From Chloroflexota bacterium (GTDB lineage: Bacteria > Chloroflexota > Anaerolineae > UBA4142), in contig JACQYF010000010.1 in NCBI GenBank assembly GCA_016208315.1, forward strand, positions 1 to 64,000: DNA of 64,000 nt, read 5' to 3'. How positions within the stretch are numbered: the first letter of the stretch is position 1; the number at the start of each line of letters is the position of its first letter. Shown here one piece after another: positions 43,372 to 51,453 of this stretch. The position numbers were made by a program, and so were the translations under genes. A model generated the notes under the pieces. The model did not search any database. It was not told where the DNA came from and saw only the letters and a program-made list of their open reading frames with translations.

Positions 43372-43501
43372 ACAAGTAGACAAGTATACAGGGAAACGGG
43401 TAAACACGTTAGACAACACCTGTCTACCTGTTTACGTATTTACCTGTATCCCTGTCTACCTGTTTCCGTGTGTACCTGTGTACCTGTCTACCTGTTTACT
43501 T
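43342..43501. repeat. Longest inverted tandem tract (ACAGGTAAACA units)
   Basis: About 160 bp. Roughly eight units of AGGTACACAGGTAAACAAGT type face about eight units of the complementary CCTGTTTACCTGTGTACC type across a short centre. It begins inside the previous gene and ends about 20 bp before the trxB ATG. This is the clearest example of the tract class. Confidence 0.9.
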
Positions 43502-43520
43502 TTTTGAGGTGAATGACAAA

Positions 43521-44462
43521 ATGGCTGAAAACGTCGTTATTATCGGATCGGGCCCGGCGGGGCTGACCGCCGCAATCTACGCGGCGCGCGCCAACCTGTC
43601 GCCGCTGTTGATCACCGGGCAAGAAATTGGCGGGCAGATCGCCTTGACGAATGAAGTCGAGAATTATCCGGGTTTTCCCGAGGGCATTACTGGCCCTGAA
43701 TTAGTTGATTTGATGCAAAAACAAGCGATGAAATTTGGCGCGCGGATCGAGATTGATTTTGTAAGCGAAGTGAATTTGAAGACGCATCCGTTTCAACTCA
43801 AGACCCAGAACGGTCTCGAGTACGAGGCGAAAACGCTGATCGCCGCGACCGGCGCGTCGCCGCGGCGGCTGAATGTGCCGGGCGAGAAGGAACTCATGGG
43901 GCGCGGCGTTTCGTATTGCGCGACGTGTGACGGTTTCTTTTTCCGCGGCAAGGAGATTGCCGTCGTCGGCGGCGGCGACAGCGCGCTGCAAGAGGGCCTG
44001 TTCCTCACGCGCTTTGCCGCCAAAGTCCACGTCATCCACCGCCGCGACCAATTCCGCGCCCAGCCGATTTTGCAGGACCGCGCCCGCGAGAATCAAAAGA
44101 TGAATTTTGTTTGGAACTCGGTCATCAAGGAAATCAAAGGGAACGGCGCGGTCCAGTCGCTGGCATTGGAAAACACGCGCACGGGCGACGTAACGCAGTT
44201 CCCCGCGCAAGGCGTCTTTGTCTACATCGGCCACACGCCGAACACCGAACTATTCAAGGGCCAACTCGACATGGACGAAGAGGGTTACCTCAATGTGGAT
44301 GAGCGTCTACACACCAACATCCCGGGGATCTTCGCCGCAGGCGAAACGCACGACCGCGTGTTCCGCCAAGCCGTCGTCAGCGCGGGCTATGGCTGCATGG
44401 CGCAGATGGAAGCGGAAAAGTTCTTGGCGGATATGGAGCATCGGGGGTATCCGGGGAAGTGA
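43521..44462 (+). CDS. trxB: Thioredoxin reductase
   Basis: 313 residues. FAD-binding [15 protein letters not shown] (about 10-24), redox-active CATC (about 136-139) and the NADPH-binding [12 protein letters not shown] (about 154-165). C-terminal [23 protein letters not shown] carries the second FAD contact (GD replaced by GE). It reduces thioredoxin or a related dithiol protein. It keeps cysteines at its active site, in contrast to the selenocysteine-type peroxiredoxin in this genome, which could depend on it for electrons. The first codons of the longer frame come from the tract, so ATG 43521 is used. Confidence 0.93.
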   Translation: MAENVVIIGSGPAGLTAAIYAARANLSPLLITGQEIGGQIALTNEVENYPGFPEGITGPELVDLMQKQAMKFGARIEIDFVSEVNLKTHPFQLKTQNGLEYEAKTLIAATGASPRRLNVPGEKELMGRGVSYCATCDGFFFRGKEIAVVGGGDSALQEGLFLTRFAAKVHVIHRRDQFRAQPILQDRARENQKMNFVWNSVIKEIKGNGAVQSLALENTRTGDVTQFPAQGVFVYIGHTPNTELFKGQLDMDEEGYLNVDERLHTNIPGIFAAGETHDRVFRQAVVSAGYGCMAQMEAEKFLADMEHRGYPGK

Positions 44463-44489
44463 GTGTGGGGGTGTGGGGGTGTGGGAGTG
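44461..44489. repeat. GTGTGGGG tandem tract forming the start of the next gene
   Basis: Three 8-9 bp units (GTGTGGGGGTGTGGGGGTGTGGGAGTG) between trxB and the DUF2283 gene. The last unit supplies the GGGAG and the GTG start used by that gene. Confidence 0.75.
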
Positions 44490-44714
44490 TTGAATTTTTA
44501 CTATGACCGTGAAGCCGATATTCTATATTTTTCCAAAGGGAATCCGTACGCTGAACAAGAATCTCAGGAAATCGGCAATGATTTGGTGGTGCGCCTGAAT
44601 CCAAAAACGCACGAAGTGGAGGGGCTGACAATCTTGAACTTTTCTGGCCGCTTTACAGATATCAACGCGCAACCGATCCCCATCACCGCGCAAATGCAAC
44701 TCGCATCCACATAG
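44487..44714 (+). CDS. DUF2283-family small protein
   Basis: About 75 residues beginning (V/L)NFYYDREADILYFSKG, the pattern of DUF2283 proteins (Y-D-x-E-A-D-x-L-Y). It ends with a beta-strand pair (VRLNPKTHEVEGLTILNF). Such genes are widespread near toxin-antitoxin loci, but no activity is known. The start is GTG 44487 or TTG 44490; both lie at the edge of a tandem repeat. Confidence 0.65.
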   Translation: MLNFYYDREADILYFSKGNPYAEQESQEIGNDLVVRLNPKTHEVEGLTILNFSGRFTDINAQPIPITAQMQLAST

Positions 44715-44795
44715 CGCTAGAACAATTTCTAAAGCGCGGAACATCACGATAAGAACTGCGTCTTGAGCTGAGCGGAAGCAAGGTTCGGGACGCTT

Positions 44796-44824
44796 TTGCA
44801 TTTTGGGCGAGATGTTTGTAGAAT
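44796..44824 (+). promoter_or_regulatory. Predicted promoter of the TIR-FGE gene
   Basis: TTGCAT (44796-44801), 17 bp, TAGAAT (44819-44824). The first family-conserved codon is at 44848, so the leader would be about 16 nt. Confidence 0.5.
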
Positions 44825-44847
44825 AGGGGTGGGACAACAGAGCCACG

Positions 44848-46038
44848 ATTCCGCTCAAATTCTTCATCACGCATTCTTGGCACGACATTGACTTTGCCAG
44901 ACGGCTGACCAATGATTTGTGCGCTCGCGGGCTGGACGGCTTTTTCGACGGGTACTCGATCCAGCCGGGCGATCTGATTCCCGCGCGGATTGCGCTCGGC
45001 TTGGAAGACTGTGATGTGTACGTCCCCATTTTATCGCCTGCGTCGCTTGCCTCTCCGTGGTCGGACTTGGAAATCAACACGGCAATTACTCTCAGCCGCG
45101 AACGTGGGCGCAATGGGCGGCCGCGCATCATTTCGGTCATTGCCGAACCGTGCTCGGTGCCGGTCTTGCTGCGCGCGATGCTCTACGTGGATTTTGTGGG
45201 ACGGTACGATGAAGCGTTACGCGCTTTGCTAACTGTGTTTGGCGTATCCGTTGCGTCTCAACCCCAGGTTACAATTCCGCCTACCCCGCAAATTGTCATT
45301 CCTCCCGCGCCAGAATTGCCGCGCACCATCACCGGCAAAGACGGCAAGGAGATGCTCCTCATTCCGGCGGGCGAGTTCGTGATGGGCAGCGATGAGCGTA
45401 AGGAAGAACAGCCGCCGCACAAAGTGTACTCGGATGCCTTCTACATCAGCCGCTATCCGGTGACGAACGCGGAATACAAAAAATTCGTGGATGCAACCAA
45501 GCACCGCGTTCCCGATCACTGGAAAAGCGAGCAAATCCCGCACGGTAAGGAGAATCATCCAGTTGTCTATGTGTCTTGGCAAGACGCCGCGGATTACGCG
45601 CAGTGGGCCGACGTGCGCTTGCCGACCGAAGCGGAATGGGAGAAAGCCGCCAGTTGGGATGATGCGAAAAAAGAAAAACGCCGGTATCCTTGGGGGAATG
45701 AATTCCACGCAAAGAAGTGCAATGCGTCCGAATCGAAGATTGGAGACACGACGCCGGTCGGCAAATATTCGTCGCAAGGTGATAGTTTCTACGGGATTGG
45801 CGATATGGCAGGCAATGTGTGGGAGTGGTGCGCGGATTGGTATGACGAAAGCTATTACCGGAATTCGCCGGAACGAAATCCGCAGGGGCCGGATTCAGGT
45901 CAAATTCATGTTTTGCGCGGCGGGTCGTGGTTCTACGATCTAGGCTACGCGCGCTGCGCCTTCCGCTTCAGGTACTTCCCGGACTACCGTGCCAAGTACG
46001 TCGGTTTTCGCGTTGCCGAGTCCTTTCCCCGAAGTTGA
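44848..46038 (+). CDS. TIR-domain / formylglycine-generating-enzyme-like fusion
   Basis: 396 residues if read from ATT at 44848. Residues about 1-135 are a TIR domain: IPLKFFITHSWHDIDFARRL, then DGFFDGYSIQPGD. Then comes VPILSPASLASPWSDLEI, where the W-x3-E glutamate is the catalytic residue of TIR NADases. Residues about 165-395 are an FGE-sulfatase (SUMF1-like) domain: IPAGEFVMGSDE, YPVTNAEYKKF, RLPTEAEWEKAA, GNVWEWCADW and LRGGSW. Only one of the two FGE catalytic cysteines region is kept (YARCAFRF), so this half is probably a binding module. No ATG, GTG or TTG lies upstream in frame before a stop at 44824; TTG 44917 would remove the first strand and helix. Likely a conflict or cell-suicide effector. 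Confidence 0.75.
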   Translation: MPLKFFITHSWHDIDFARRLTNDLCARGLDGFFDGYSIQPGDLIPARIALGLEDCDVYVPILSPASLASPWSDLEINTAITLSRERGRNGRPRIISVIAEPCSVPVLLRAMLYVDFVGRYDEALRALLTVFGVSVASQPQVTIPPTPQIVIPPAPELPRTITGKDGKEMLLIPAGEFVMGSDERKEEQPPHKVYSDAFYISRYPVTNAEYKKFVDATKHRVPDHWKSEQIPHGKENHPVVYVSWQDAADYAQWADVRLPTEAEWEKAASWDDAKKEKRRYPWGNEFHAKKCNASESKIGDTTPVGKYSSQGDSFYGIGDMAGNVWEWCADWYDESYYRNSPERNPQGPDSGQIHVLRGGSWFYDLGYARCAFRFRYFPDYRAKYVGFRVAESFPRS

Positions 46039-46041
46039 TTC

Positions 46042-46263
46042 TGCTTTCTGAATTCTGAATTCTGATTTCTGTGGGGGGAGGCCAGAGGGGGGCGAAGTTT
46101 GCCCCCCTTTAGTCGCGGTGGAAAGAGTACAACGGACAAAGGCGAAATCAACGGACAGACCAAGAGTCCGTTTGTTTCGCCTTTGTCCGTTGTACTCGCC
46201 CGCCGTGCGTTCAAACGCACGTCTCACTCAGGTTCAAGCATCCTCAAGGATGCTCCCCCTCTC
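46042..46263. repeat. Array of palindromes between convergent genes
   Basis: In order: CTGAATTCTGAATTCTG tandem units; GGGGGGCGAAGTTTGCCCCCC; a long inverted repeat at 46126-46199 with arms of about 31 bp (AGTACAACGGACAAAGGCG and its complement, with an inner AACGGAC pair); CGTGCGTTCAAACGCACG; and AGCATCCTCAAGGATGCT. It serves as the end region for the TIR gene (+) and the response regulator (-). Any could act as a terminator, but none has a classical T tract. Confidence 0.85.
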
Positions 46264-46270
46264 CCCCTCG

Positions 46271-46930
46271 TCAACTCTCCACTTCGATCAGGCCCTTGCG
46301 TATCGCGTACTTGACCAACTCCGTGCGGCTGTGCATGTTGAGCTTGCCCATGATGTTGGCGCGGTGGCGCTCGACGGTTTTCACGCTGATGGTTAGCTTG
46401 TCGGCGATCTCTTGATTCGATAGCCCATCTGCGATGAGCTTGAGCACCTCTTGCTCGCGGTCCGTCAAGCCGTCATAGCTTTCGCGCGCGGTGCCTTCCT
46501 CCACGCGTCCCAAGTAATCGTGGACGAGCGCTTTCGCAACGGAGGGATACAGGAACATGCCGCCTTCGTGGACGATGCGGATCGCCGAAACGAGATCGGT
46601 GGGCGCGGCTTTTTTGGGCACGTAGCCGGATGCGCCTGCTTGGAGCATCTTGAAGAAATATTCGTCGCTCTCGTGCATGGTCAGCGCGATGATCGAGATT
46701 TTGGCGAATGCTTGTTTGAGCTGGCGCGTCACTTCAAAGCCGTCCATGTCCGGCAGCGTAATGTCCATCAGCACGATGTCCGGCTGCAGTTCTCTGACTT
46801 TGGGGAGCGCGGCGCGTCCTTCCTCCACCTCGCCCACAATCTCTATGTCGCTTTGCGCTTGCAGCAGCATCCGCAGCCCCGCGCGCACAATCGCGTGATC
46901 GTCCACTAGCATTACCCGTATTTTTCCCAA
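46271..46930 (-). CDS. NarL/FixJ-type response regulator
   Basis: 219 residues: receiver domain (about 5-120; phospho-acceptor Asp in VLMDITLPDMDG, about residue 56) and a LuxR-type HTH (about 150-215, LTDREQEVLKLIADGLSNQEIADKLTISVKTVERHRANIM). The start is TTG at 46930, placed 6 nt after GGAGG. Its partner kinase is encoded upstream at 47499-49445, separated by a broken four-helix-bundle gene. Confidence 0.92.
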   Translation of the reverse strand: MGKIRVMLVDDHAIVRAGLRMLLQAQSDIEIVGEVEEGRAALPKVRELQPDIVLMDITLPDMDGFEVTRQLKQAFAKISIIALTMHESDEYFFKMLQAGASGYVPKKAAPTDLVSAIRIVHEGGMFLYPSVAKALVHDYLGRVEEGTARESYDGLTDREQEVLKLIADGLSNQEIADKLTISVKTVERHRANIMGKLNMHSRTELVKYAIRKGLIEVES

Positions 46931-46942
46931 CGTACACCTCCG

Positions 46943-46992
46943 CAGTTCAGTAAACAGTGAACAGAGAACAGTGAACAGTCAACAGTCAACGG
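46943..46992. repeat. AACAGTGAACAG tract, left flank of the four-helix-bundle gene
   Basis: Six units of CAGTGAACAG type. Their reverse complement makes up the tract at 47447-47519, so the two bracket the pseudogene as inverted flanks. The last residues and stop of the pseudogene lie in this tract. Confidence 0.85.
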
Positions 46993-47435
46993 TATCTTCC
47001 AAGGAATCCGTAAGATATTCCGCCGCCGATTCCTTTAGCGCGTGTGGTGGTTCGCCGCAGAAGAGGTTTGCCTTGTCCATCATTCCACCAAGCAAACGTC
47101 CGATTTCCTTGTATCTTTCCAGCAACAGTCTTGCCGTTCCGGAATCCAAATATTCGCAGTCAACCGCCGTCTCGATCCAGTGTTGGGTCTCGTAATTTTC
47201 TCCGTCGGCATCTGTCAGTTTGCTAACAAAGTGCTTTTCGAATCGTCTCTTAGCCCGATGCCTCTGCAATGTTTGCGCCAATCGAACGCGATGAGCGCCG
47301 AAGCTGATCGGTAAGTGAGAAGGTTTCCTCTTTGGGAAAGGCGCGTGTCATCTGGAAAACTTCACGCTGTAATTGCCGCGCTTTCTGATACACCACGAGA
47401 TCGCGGAAGTTGCCTGCATGTTTCAAATCACTCAT
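46979..47435 (-). pseudogene. Four-helix-bundle protein (23S rRNA IVP family), frameshifted
   Basis: The first 61 residues (47435 to 47250: FRDLVVYQKARQL, SLTDQLRRSSRSIGANIAEA) match the N-terminal half of the family. The second half (AKRRFEKHFVSKLTDADGENYETQHWIE) continues one frame over. Removing one G from the GGG at about 47252-47254 restores IAEASAKRRFEKH. The family (about 120 residues) was first noticed in intervening sequences of rRNA genes and is often mobile. It interrupts a two-component pair and is bracketed by inverted repeat tracts. A sequencing error in the G run would make it intact. Confidence 0.75.
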
Positions 47436-47446
47436 GTCGCCTCCGC

Positions 47447-47519
47447 TGCTGACTGTTGACTGTTGACTGTCGACTGTTCACTGTTGATTGTTGACTGTTT
47501 ACTGCTCACTGTTCACTGG
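47447..47519. repeat. CTGTTCACTGTTGACTG tract, right flank of the four-helix-bundle gene
   Basis: About nine units of TGACTGTTGACTG / TTCACTG type, complementary to the tract at 46943-46992. It overlaps the last codons of the histidine kinase (PVNSEQ). Confidence 0.85.
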
Positions 47520-49445
47520 TATCTCCACCATCACCTTCGTCCCATGCCCCGGTTCCGATTCGATCTTGAACTTGCCGCCCACTAGCTCGATGCGTTCCTG
47601 AATGCCGAGGAGGCCCCACGCGCGTTTGGATTGCGTGCCCATCACCTCGCTCACCACAAAGCCGCGTCCATTATCTTCGACGGTGAGCAGCACCGAGCCG
47701 TCCGCGAATTCGAGCCGGATCATCGCGGTGTTAGCACGGGCGTGGCGGCCTACGTTGTTTAGCCCTTCTTGCGCGATGCGAAACAATACTGTCTCGACCT
47801 GCGATGGCAAACGGCGTTTCGCGCCCAGCACTTCGATGTCCACGTGAACCTTGCTCCGGTCGGCGTACTGCTGCGCGAACCAGCGCAGGGCCGAGACCAA
47901 ACCCATATCGTCGAGCAGAGCGGGACGCAAGTCCGAAACGAATTGGCGCAGGTTCTCGATGGCGTTCATGCTCAGCAGTTTCAATTCGGCGATCTGCCTT
48001 TTCGCCAGCGCCGGGTCTTTGGGAATCGTCTCCTCGACCCCGCCCAGGCCGACGGCGAGCGCGGTCAAGGTCTGTCCCGTCTCGTCGTGCAACTCGCGCG
48101 CGATCCGCTTGCGCTCCTCTTCCTGCGCGGCTACGGCGCGTTCGAGCAAGTGGCCGCGCAAATCCTCCTTCTCTTGCACCTGGGCATACAGCCCCGCATT
48201 CTCGATCGCGATGCCGATTTGGCGCGCAAGCGTCTGCATGACCGGGTAATTGGAAAAGGCGGCGCGGTGCGCGAGGCACAATGCGCCAATCGCCTCGTCT
48301 TGCGCGAAAATCGGCACCGCGATCATCGCCGTGCCGGTTTTGGCATCCGTGGCGTAGGCCGTCGCGCGCGTCTCGAAGGCGCGCTGCGCGGCCTGCTTGC
48401 CGCAGCCGCGCTCGGAGGGTTTGAGCGGCGCGGTTTCCTCGCGCAGCTTGCTGGCGCGGACGACCAGCGCGCGTTCGCCGGGATCGTAAATGTAAATCAT
48501 CCCCGCGATCATCGGATCGAGCATACTGACGATGCGCGTGATGGAATCGTTGAGGAGTTGGTTCAGGTTGAGCGAAGTGCCCAGAATGCGGCACGTTTCA
48601 AACATCACGGACAGTTCACGCGTGGCTTCCTCTTGCGCGGCAAAGCGGGCGCGGTTCGCCGATTCCAGACGCCGCGTGTATTCGACTTCAAACACGCGCA
48701 TCATGCGGATCACAAAATAGGCCAGCGCGGCAATCACGATCGTCCGCAGGACCTCAACCGGGATGCCGAACAGCGCGACAAAGGTGGTCTTGTTGATCAC
48801 GGAAAACGGAAAAAACGGCACGTCCGGCCCGATAAAATGGTCGAGGACGGCATACCAGGCGAGCGCCAGCGCCGCGCCGACCAGGTCGGACCCGAATTGC
48901 GGCATGTTCTCGCGCAAAAACGACCGGCGCTGGGCGAGCATGGCGACCGCGGCGAGGACCGTCCCCGGCAAGCCGATGACGCAATGGCCCCACGTCTCCG
49001 CAAGCGCGATCCGCATGGCAAAGTTTGTATCGGGCAGTCGCGCGATCCAAAGGACGCCGAGGAGAAAGACCAAGACCGACGTCAGCGGCAGCCAGCGCAG
49101 CCAGCGCAGCGATTTCGGCAGGAGCTGCATGAGCAGGCGCACGCCAAATTCGAACAGGAAGAAAAACGAAAGCGCCATCCAGCCGGTCTTGAGAATCTCG
49201 GCCCACATCGGCTCGCGCGCAACCGTGGGGATCTCGGCGGAGATCATGGACAGCATTTCGATCCATTCGTTGATCGCGTGCGTGATCCCAAACGCGGCGA
49301 GGAACGGCAGCGCGCGCGAAAGGCGCAGTTGGCTCGCGCGGCCGCTTTCGAGCGCGACGGCAAAACCGGTGACGAAGTGCGCCAGTCCATAGAGAAAGTA
49401 GATGGGGATGATGTTGGCTTGGAGAAAGGTTGCGATTTCAGACAT
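47499..49445 (-). CDS. Membrane sensor histidine kinase (GAF, HisKA_3)
   Basis: 648 residues: about seven membrane helices in the first 265 residues, a GAF domain (about 285-435) and a HisKA_3 dimerisation helix with the phospho-acceptor His in RKRIARELHDETGQTLTAL (about 460-478). A HATPase_c domain follows (N box about EGLNNVGRHA, G boxes DNGRGF and GLLGIQER, GHGTKV). NarX/DegS-type kinases of this kind phosphorylate NarL-type regulators; one follows at 46271-46930. The signal sensed by the membrane region is unknown. Start ATG 49445 (MSEIATF) is preferred over the longer version. Confidence 0.9.
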   Translation of the reverse strand: MSEIATFLQANIIPIYFLYGLAHFVTGFAVALESGRASQLRLSRALPFLAAFGITHAINEWIEMLSMISAEIPTVAREPMWAEILKTGWMALSFFFLFEFGVRLLMQLLPKSLRWLRWLPLTSVLVFLLGVLWIARLPDTNFAMRIALAETWGHCVIGLPGTVLAAVAMLAQRRSFLRENMPQFGSDLVGAALALAWYAVLDHFIGPDVPFFPFSVINKTTFVALFGIPVEVLRTIVIAALAYFVIRMMRVFEVEYTRRLESANRARFAAQEEATRELSVMFETCRILGTSLNLNQLLNDSITRIVSMLDPMIAGMIYIYDPGERALVVRASKLREETAPLKPSERGCGKQAAQRAFETRATAYATDAKTGTAMIAVPIFAQDEAIGALCLAHRAAFSNYPVMQTLARQIGIAIENAGLYAQVQEKEDLRGHLLERAVAAQEEERKRIARELHDETGQTLTALAVGLGGVEETIPKDPALAKRQIAELKLLSMNAIENLRQFVSDLRPALLDDMGLVSALRWFAQQYADRSKVHVDIEVLGAKRRLPSQVETVLFRIAQEGLNNVGRHARANTAMIRLEFADGSVLLTVEDNGRGFVVSEVMGTQSKRAWGLLGIQERIELVGGKFKIESEPGHGTKVMVEIPVNSEQ

Positions 49446-49643
49446 GGGGGTCAGCCCGTAAAACGTCAAGCGCAAAACGTAAATCTGCGCGCCAAACAAA
49501 AAGCCCGCCGATAAAAACAATGCGCCAACTTCGGGACGCGATTGCCCTACGACGGGGTGAACGATGTGACCTGCCGAATCCTTACTTCAATTATACAACG
49601 CTTGACGACAAAAGCCAAAAAGCGTACACGCGCCGAAACAGAA

Positions 49644-49677
49644 AACGCCTTCCCCGCACATTTGCAGGGAAGGCGTT
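49644..49677 (-). terminator. Terminator after the 64-residue gene (minus strand)
   Basis: AACGCCTTCCC pairs with GGGAAGGCGTT around a 12-nt loop; on the minus strand TTTTCTGTTT follows. It ends the 52.9-49.7 kb minus-strand gene group. Confidence 0.75.
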
Positions 49678-49704
49678 GTCCGCGACGCATGGCCCGCCGA
49701 CGGG

Positions 49705-49899
49705 TTAACCGGCTACGGAACTCGCGGCGATTTGCACTTCTTTTAGTTTGTGCCATGCTTCCAGTTCGGCCTCGGCGTAAGACTTGGCAACGGCCTTGGC
49801 CGACGCGCCGGTCACACGATCCCGAATGGTGACTTCGTGCCAGCCCCCCATCGCGTCCGCATATTTGGTCGTCTCACAGATCTCAAATCGCCCACCCAT
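49705..49899 (-). CDS. 64-residue protein of unknown function
   Basis: Starts MGGRFEICETTKY with GGAG 5 nt upstream and ends before a terminator. The sequence (GWHEVTIRDRVTGASAKAVAKSYAEAELEAWHKL) suggests two strands and an amphipathic helix. No family recognised. It is the last gene after the HybB-like subunit. Confidence 0.6.
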   Translation of the reverse strand: MGGRFEICETTKYADAMGGWHEVTIRDRVTGASAKAVAKSYAEAELEAWHKLKEVQIAASSVAG

Positions 49900-49916
49900 T
49901 TTTCTCCTCTATGAGC

Positions 49917-49942
49917 AGACGGCGCTACAGCGAGCGCCGTCT
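49917..49942. repeat. Palindrome AGACGGCGCT / AGCGCCGTCT
   Basis: 10-bp perfect arms with a 6-nt loop between the HybB-like gene and the 64-residue gene. It has no T tract, so probably a repeat or RNA-stabilising hairpin. Confidence 0.7.
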
Positions 49943-49948
49943 ACCGCG

Positions 49949-51421
49949 TTATTCTGCCGGCGCTTGCGCGTGCTGGTGTTCCTTGACAAAGATCGGGAAG
50001 AACTTGCCGATCACGGCAAAGGCGACCACCCCCAGCGTGATGAGCGAAATGGTGATGGTCACTTCGCTCAGCGTCGGGATGTAGACGGGACCGCCGCTCG
50101 CATAGCTCCACCAGCCCAGCATGGAGGTATTGAAGCGATTCAAGATCACGCCGCCCACGATCAGCCAGCCCGTCGCAAAGAGCGTGCGCGGCGTCTCGCG
50201 GCCGCGTTTGGTCGAGAGGATCAACATCGGGATAACGACGCCCAGGCCCATTTCGATCCAGTACAGCGTGCTGTGAATGCCCGGTACGGTCAGATAGGCG
50301 GTAGCCCCGCGCGCGATCAGATCGGCGACCTTGAGCAAAAAGTAGACGAGGAGGACGATGGACGCGGCCTTGCCCAAGCTCGCGAGCAGATCGCTTTCCA
50401 ATTCCTGTCCCAAAAAGCGCGCGCTGAGATTCGATTCGACGATCGTCATGCCCAAGCCGACCGCGACCGCGCTGATGAAGAAGAACACTGGCAGCAGCGG
50501 CGAGTACCACAGCGGATTGATCTTTTCCGGCGCGATCAGGAACAGCGTGCCGAGCGTGGATTGGTGCAGCGTCGAGAGACACATGCCCGCGATCACGAGT
50601 GGGACCGTGATCCGCCGGATGATTTTGAGCGGCACTTGCAGATTGAACTTTTCGAACACGACCGGACTGAACTCGAGCGTGAGCACCGTGGTGTACAGGA
50701 TGACGCACCAAGCCACCTCGATCATTGGCGAGTGGATGTTGATCATGGTGAACACGTTGAGCATTTGGTACCATCGCCCGAGATCGAAGAGCAGGCCGAC
50801 GACGACGAGGAGGTAGCCGAGGAACGCCGTGAGGATCGCGGGCCGCACGATCGGGTGAAAGCGTTTCATGTTGAATACGTGGGCCGTCCCGGCCATGACG
50901 AACCCGCCGGCGGCTAACGCGACCCCGCAGATCACGTCGAAGGAGATCCACAGGCCCCAGGGGTAGCTGTCATTCAAGTTCGTGACGTAACTCAGGCCAA
51001 ACAAGAACCGCGCGATCGCCAGGCCGATCGCCGCGGTCCACAGCGCCGCGACGAACGTTAGCCCCAGGATGAGCCGAGATGAAAGTCGCGGCAGTTTGAC
51101 GCGCTGCAACATCGGCACGCGTTCGCTCAGCGGTTGGCCTGCGCGCTCTTCGTCCGGGTCCAGTTTGCGCTTGAGCCACGCGCCGATTCCGACGACGAGG
51201 ATAACCGGCACGCCGATGCGCAAAAAGAACATGTAGGCGAGCACGGCCAGATCGCGAAAGACGAGGAGCAGATCAATAAAGGTATGGTTGATTAGCGAGT
51301 AGACGACCACGCCGGCGGCCACTACCGCGAATACGATCGCCAGAAGAATCAGCGCGCGCAGGATAGGGGGCCGCGCCATGAACCAAACCATCAACGTGTC
51401 GTTGCGATTAATTAATGACAT
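49949..51421 (-). CDS. HybB/NrfD-like quinone-interacting membrane subunit
   Basis: 490 residues. An N-terminal part with two helices (about 20-45 and 48-80, the second FFLRIGVPVILVVGIGAWLKRKLDP) precedes a ten-helix NrfD/HybB domain (about 115-475; YPWGLWISFDVICGVALAAGGF, RWYQMLNVFTM). It would carry electrons between quinone and the Fe-S protein encoded just upstream. The second N-terminal helix resembles the single helices of both tiny proteins upstream in the cluster. ATG 51421 has GGAG 8 nt upstream; the ATG two codons earlier is too close to it. Confidence 0.85.
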   Translation of the reverse strand: MSLINRNDTLMVWFMARPPILRALILLAIVFAVVAAGVVVYSLINHTFIDLLLVFRDLAVLAYMFFLRIGVPVILVVGIGAWLKRKLDPDEERAGQPLSERVPMLQRVKLPRLSSRLILGLTFVAALWTAAIGLAIARFLFGLSYVTNLNDSYPWGLWISFDVICGVALAAGGFVMAGTAHVFNMKRFHPIVRPAILTAFLGYLLVVVGLLFDLGRWYQMLNVFTMINIHSPMIEVAWCVILYTTVLTLEFSPVVFEKFNLQVPLKIIRRITVPLVIAGMCLSTLHQSTLGTLFLIAPEKINPLWYSPLLPVFFFISAVAVGLGMTIVESNLSARFLGQELESDLLASLGKAASIVLLVYFLLKVADLIARGATAYLTVPGIHSTLYWIEMGLGVVIPMLILSTKRGRETPRTLFATGWLIVGGVILNRFNTSMLGWWSYASGGPVYIPTLSEVTITISLITLGVVAFAVIGKFFPIFVKEHQHAQAPAE

Positions 51422-51453
51422 TCTCATTTCTCCAGGACAGGTTTTGCCACGCG

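Noticed and set aside
43342..43501. CRISPR-like array
   Set aside because: Units are 7-10 bp, degenerate, without unique spacers, and one half is the complement of the other. No cas genes in the window.
47769..49514. 581-codon open frame on the plus strand
   Set aside because: Antisense to the sensor kinase; composition typical of a shadow frame.
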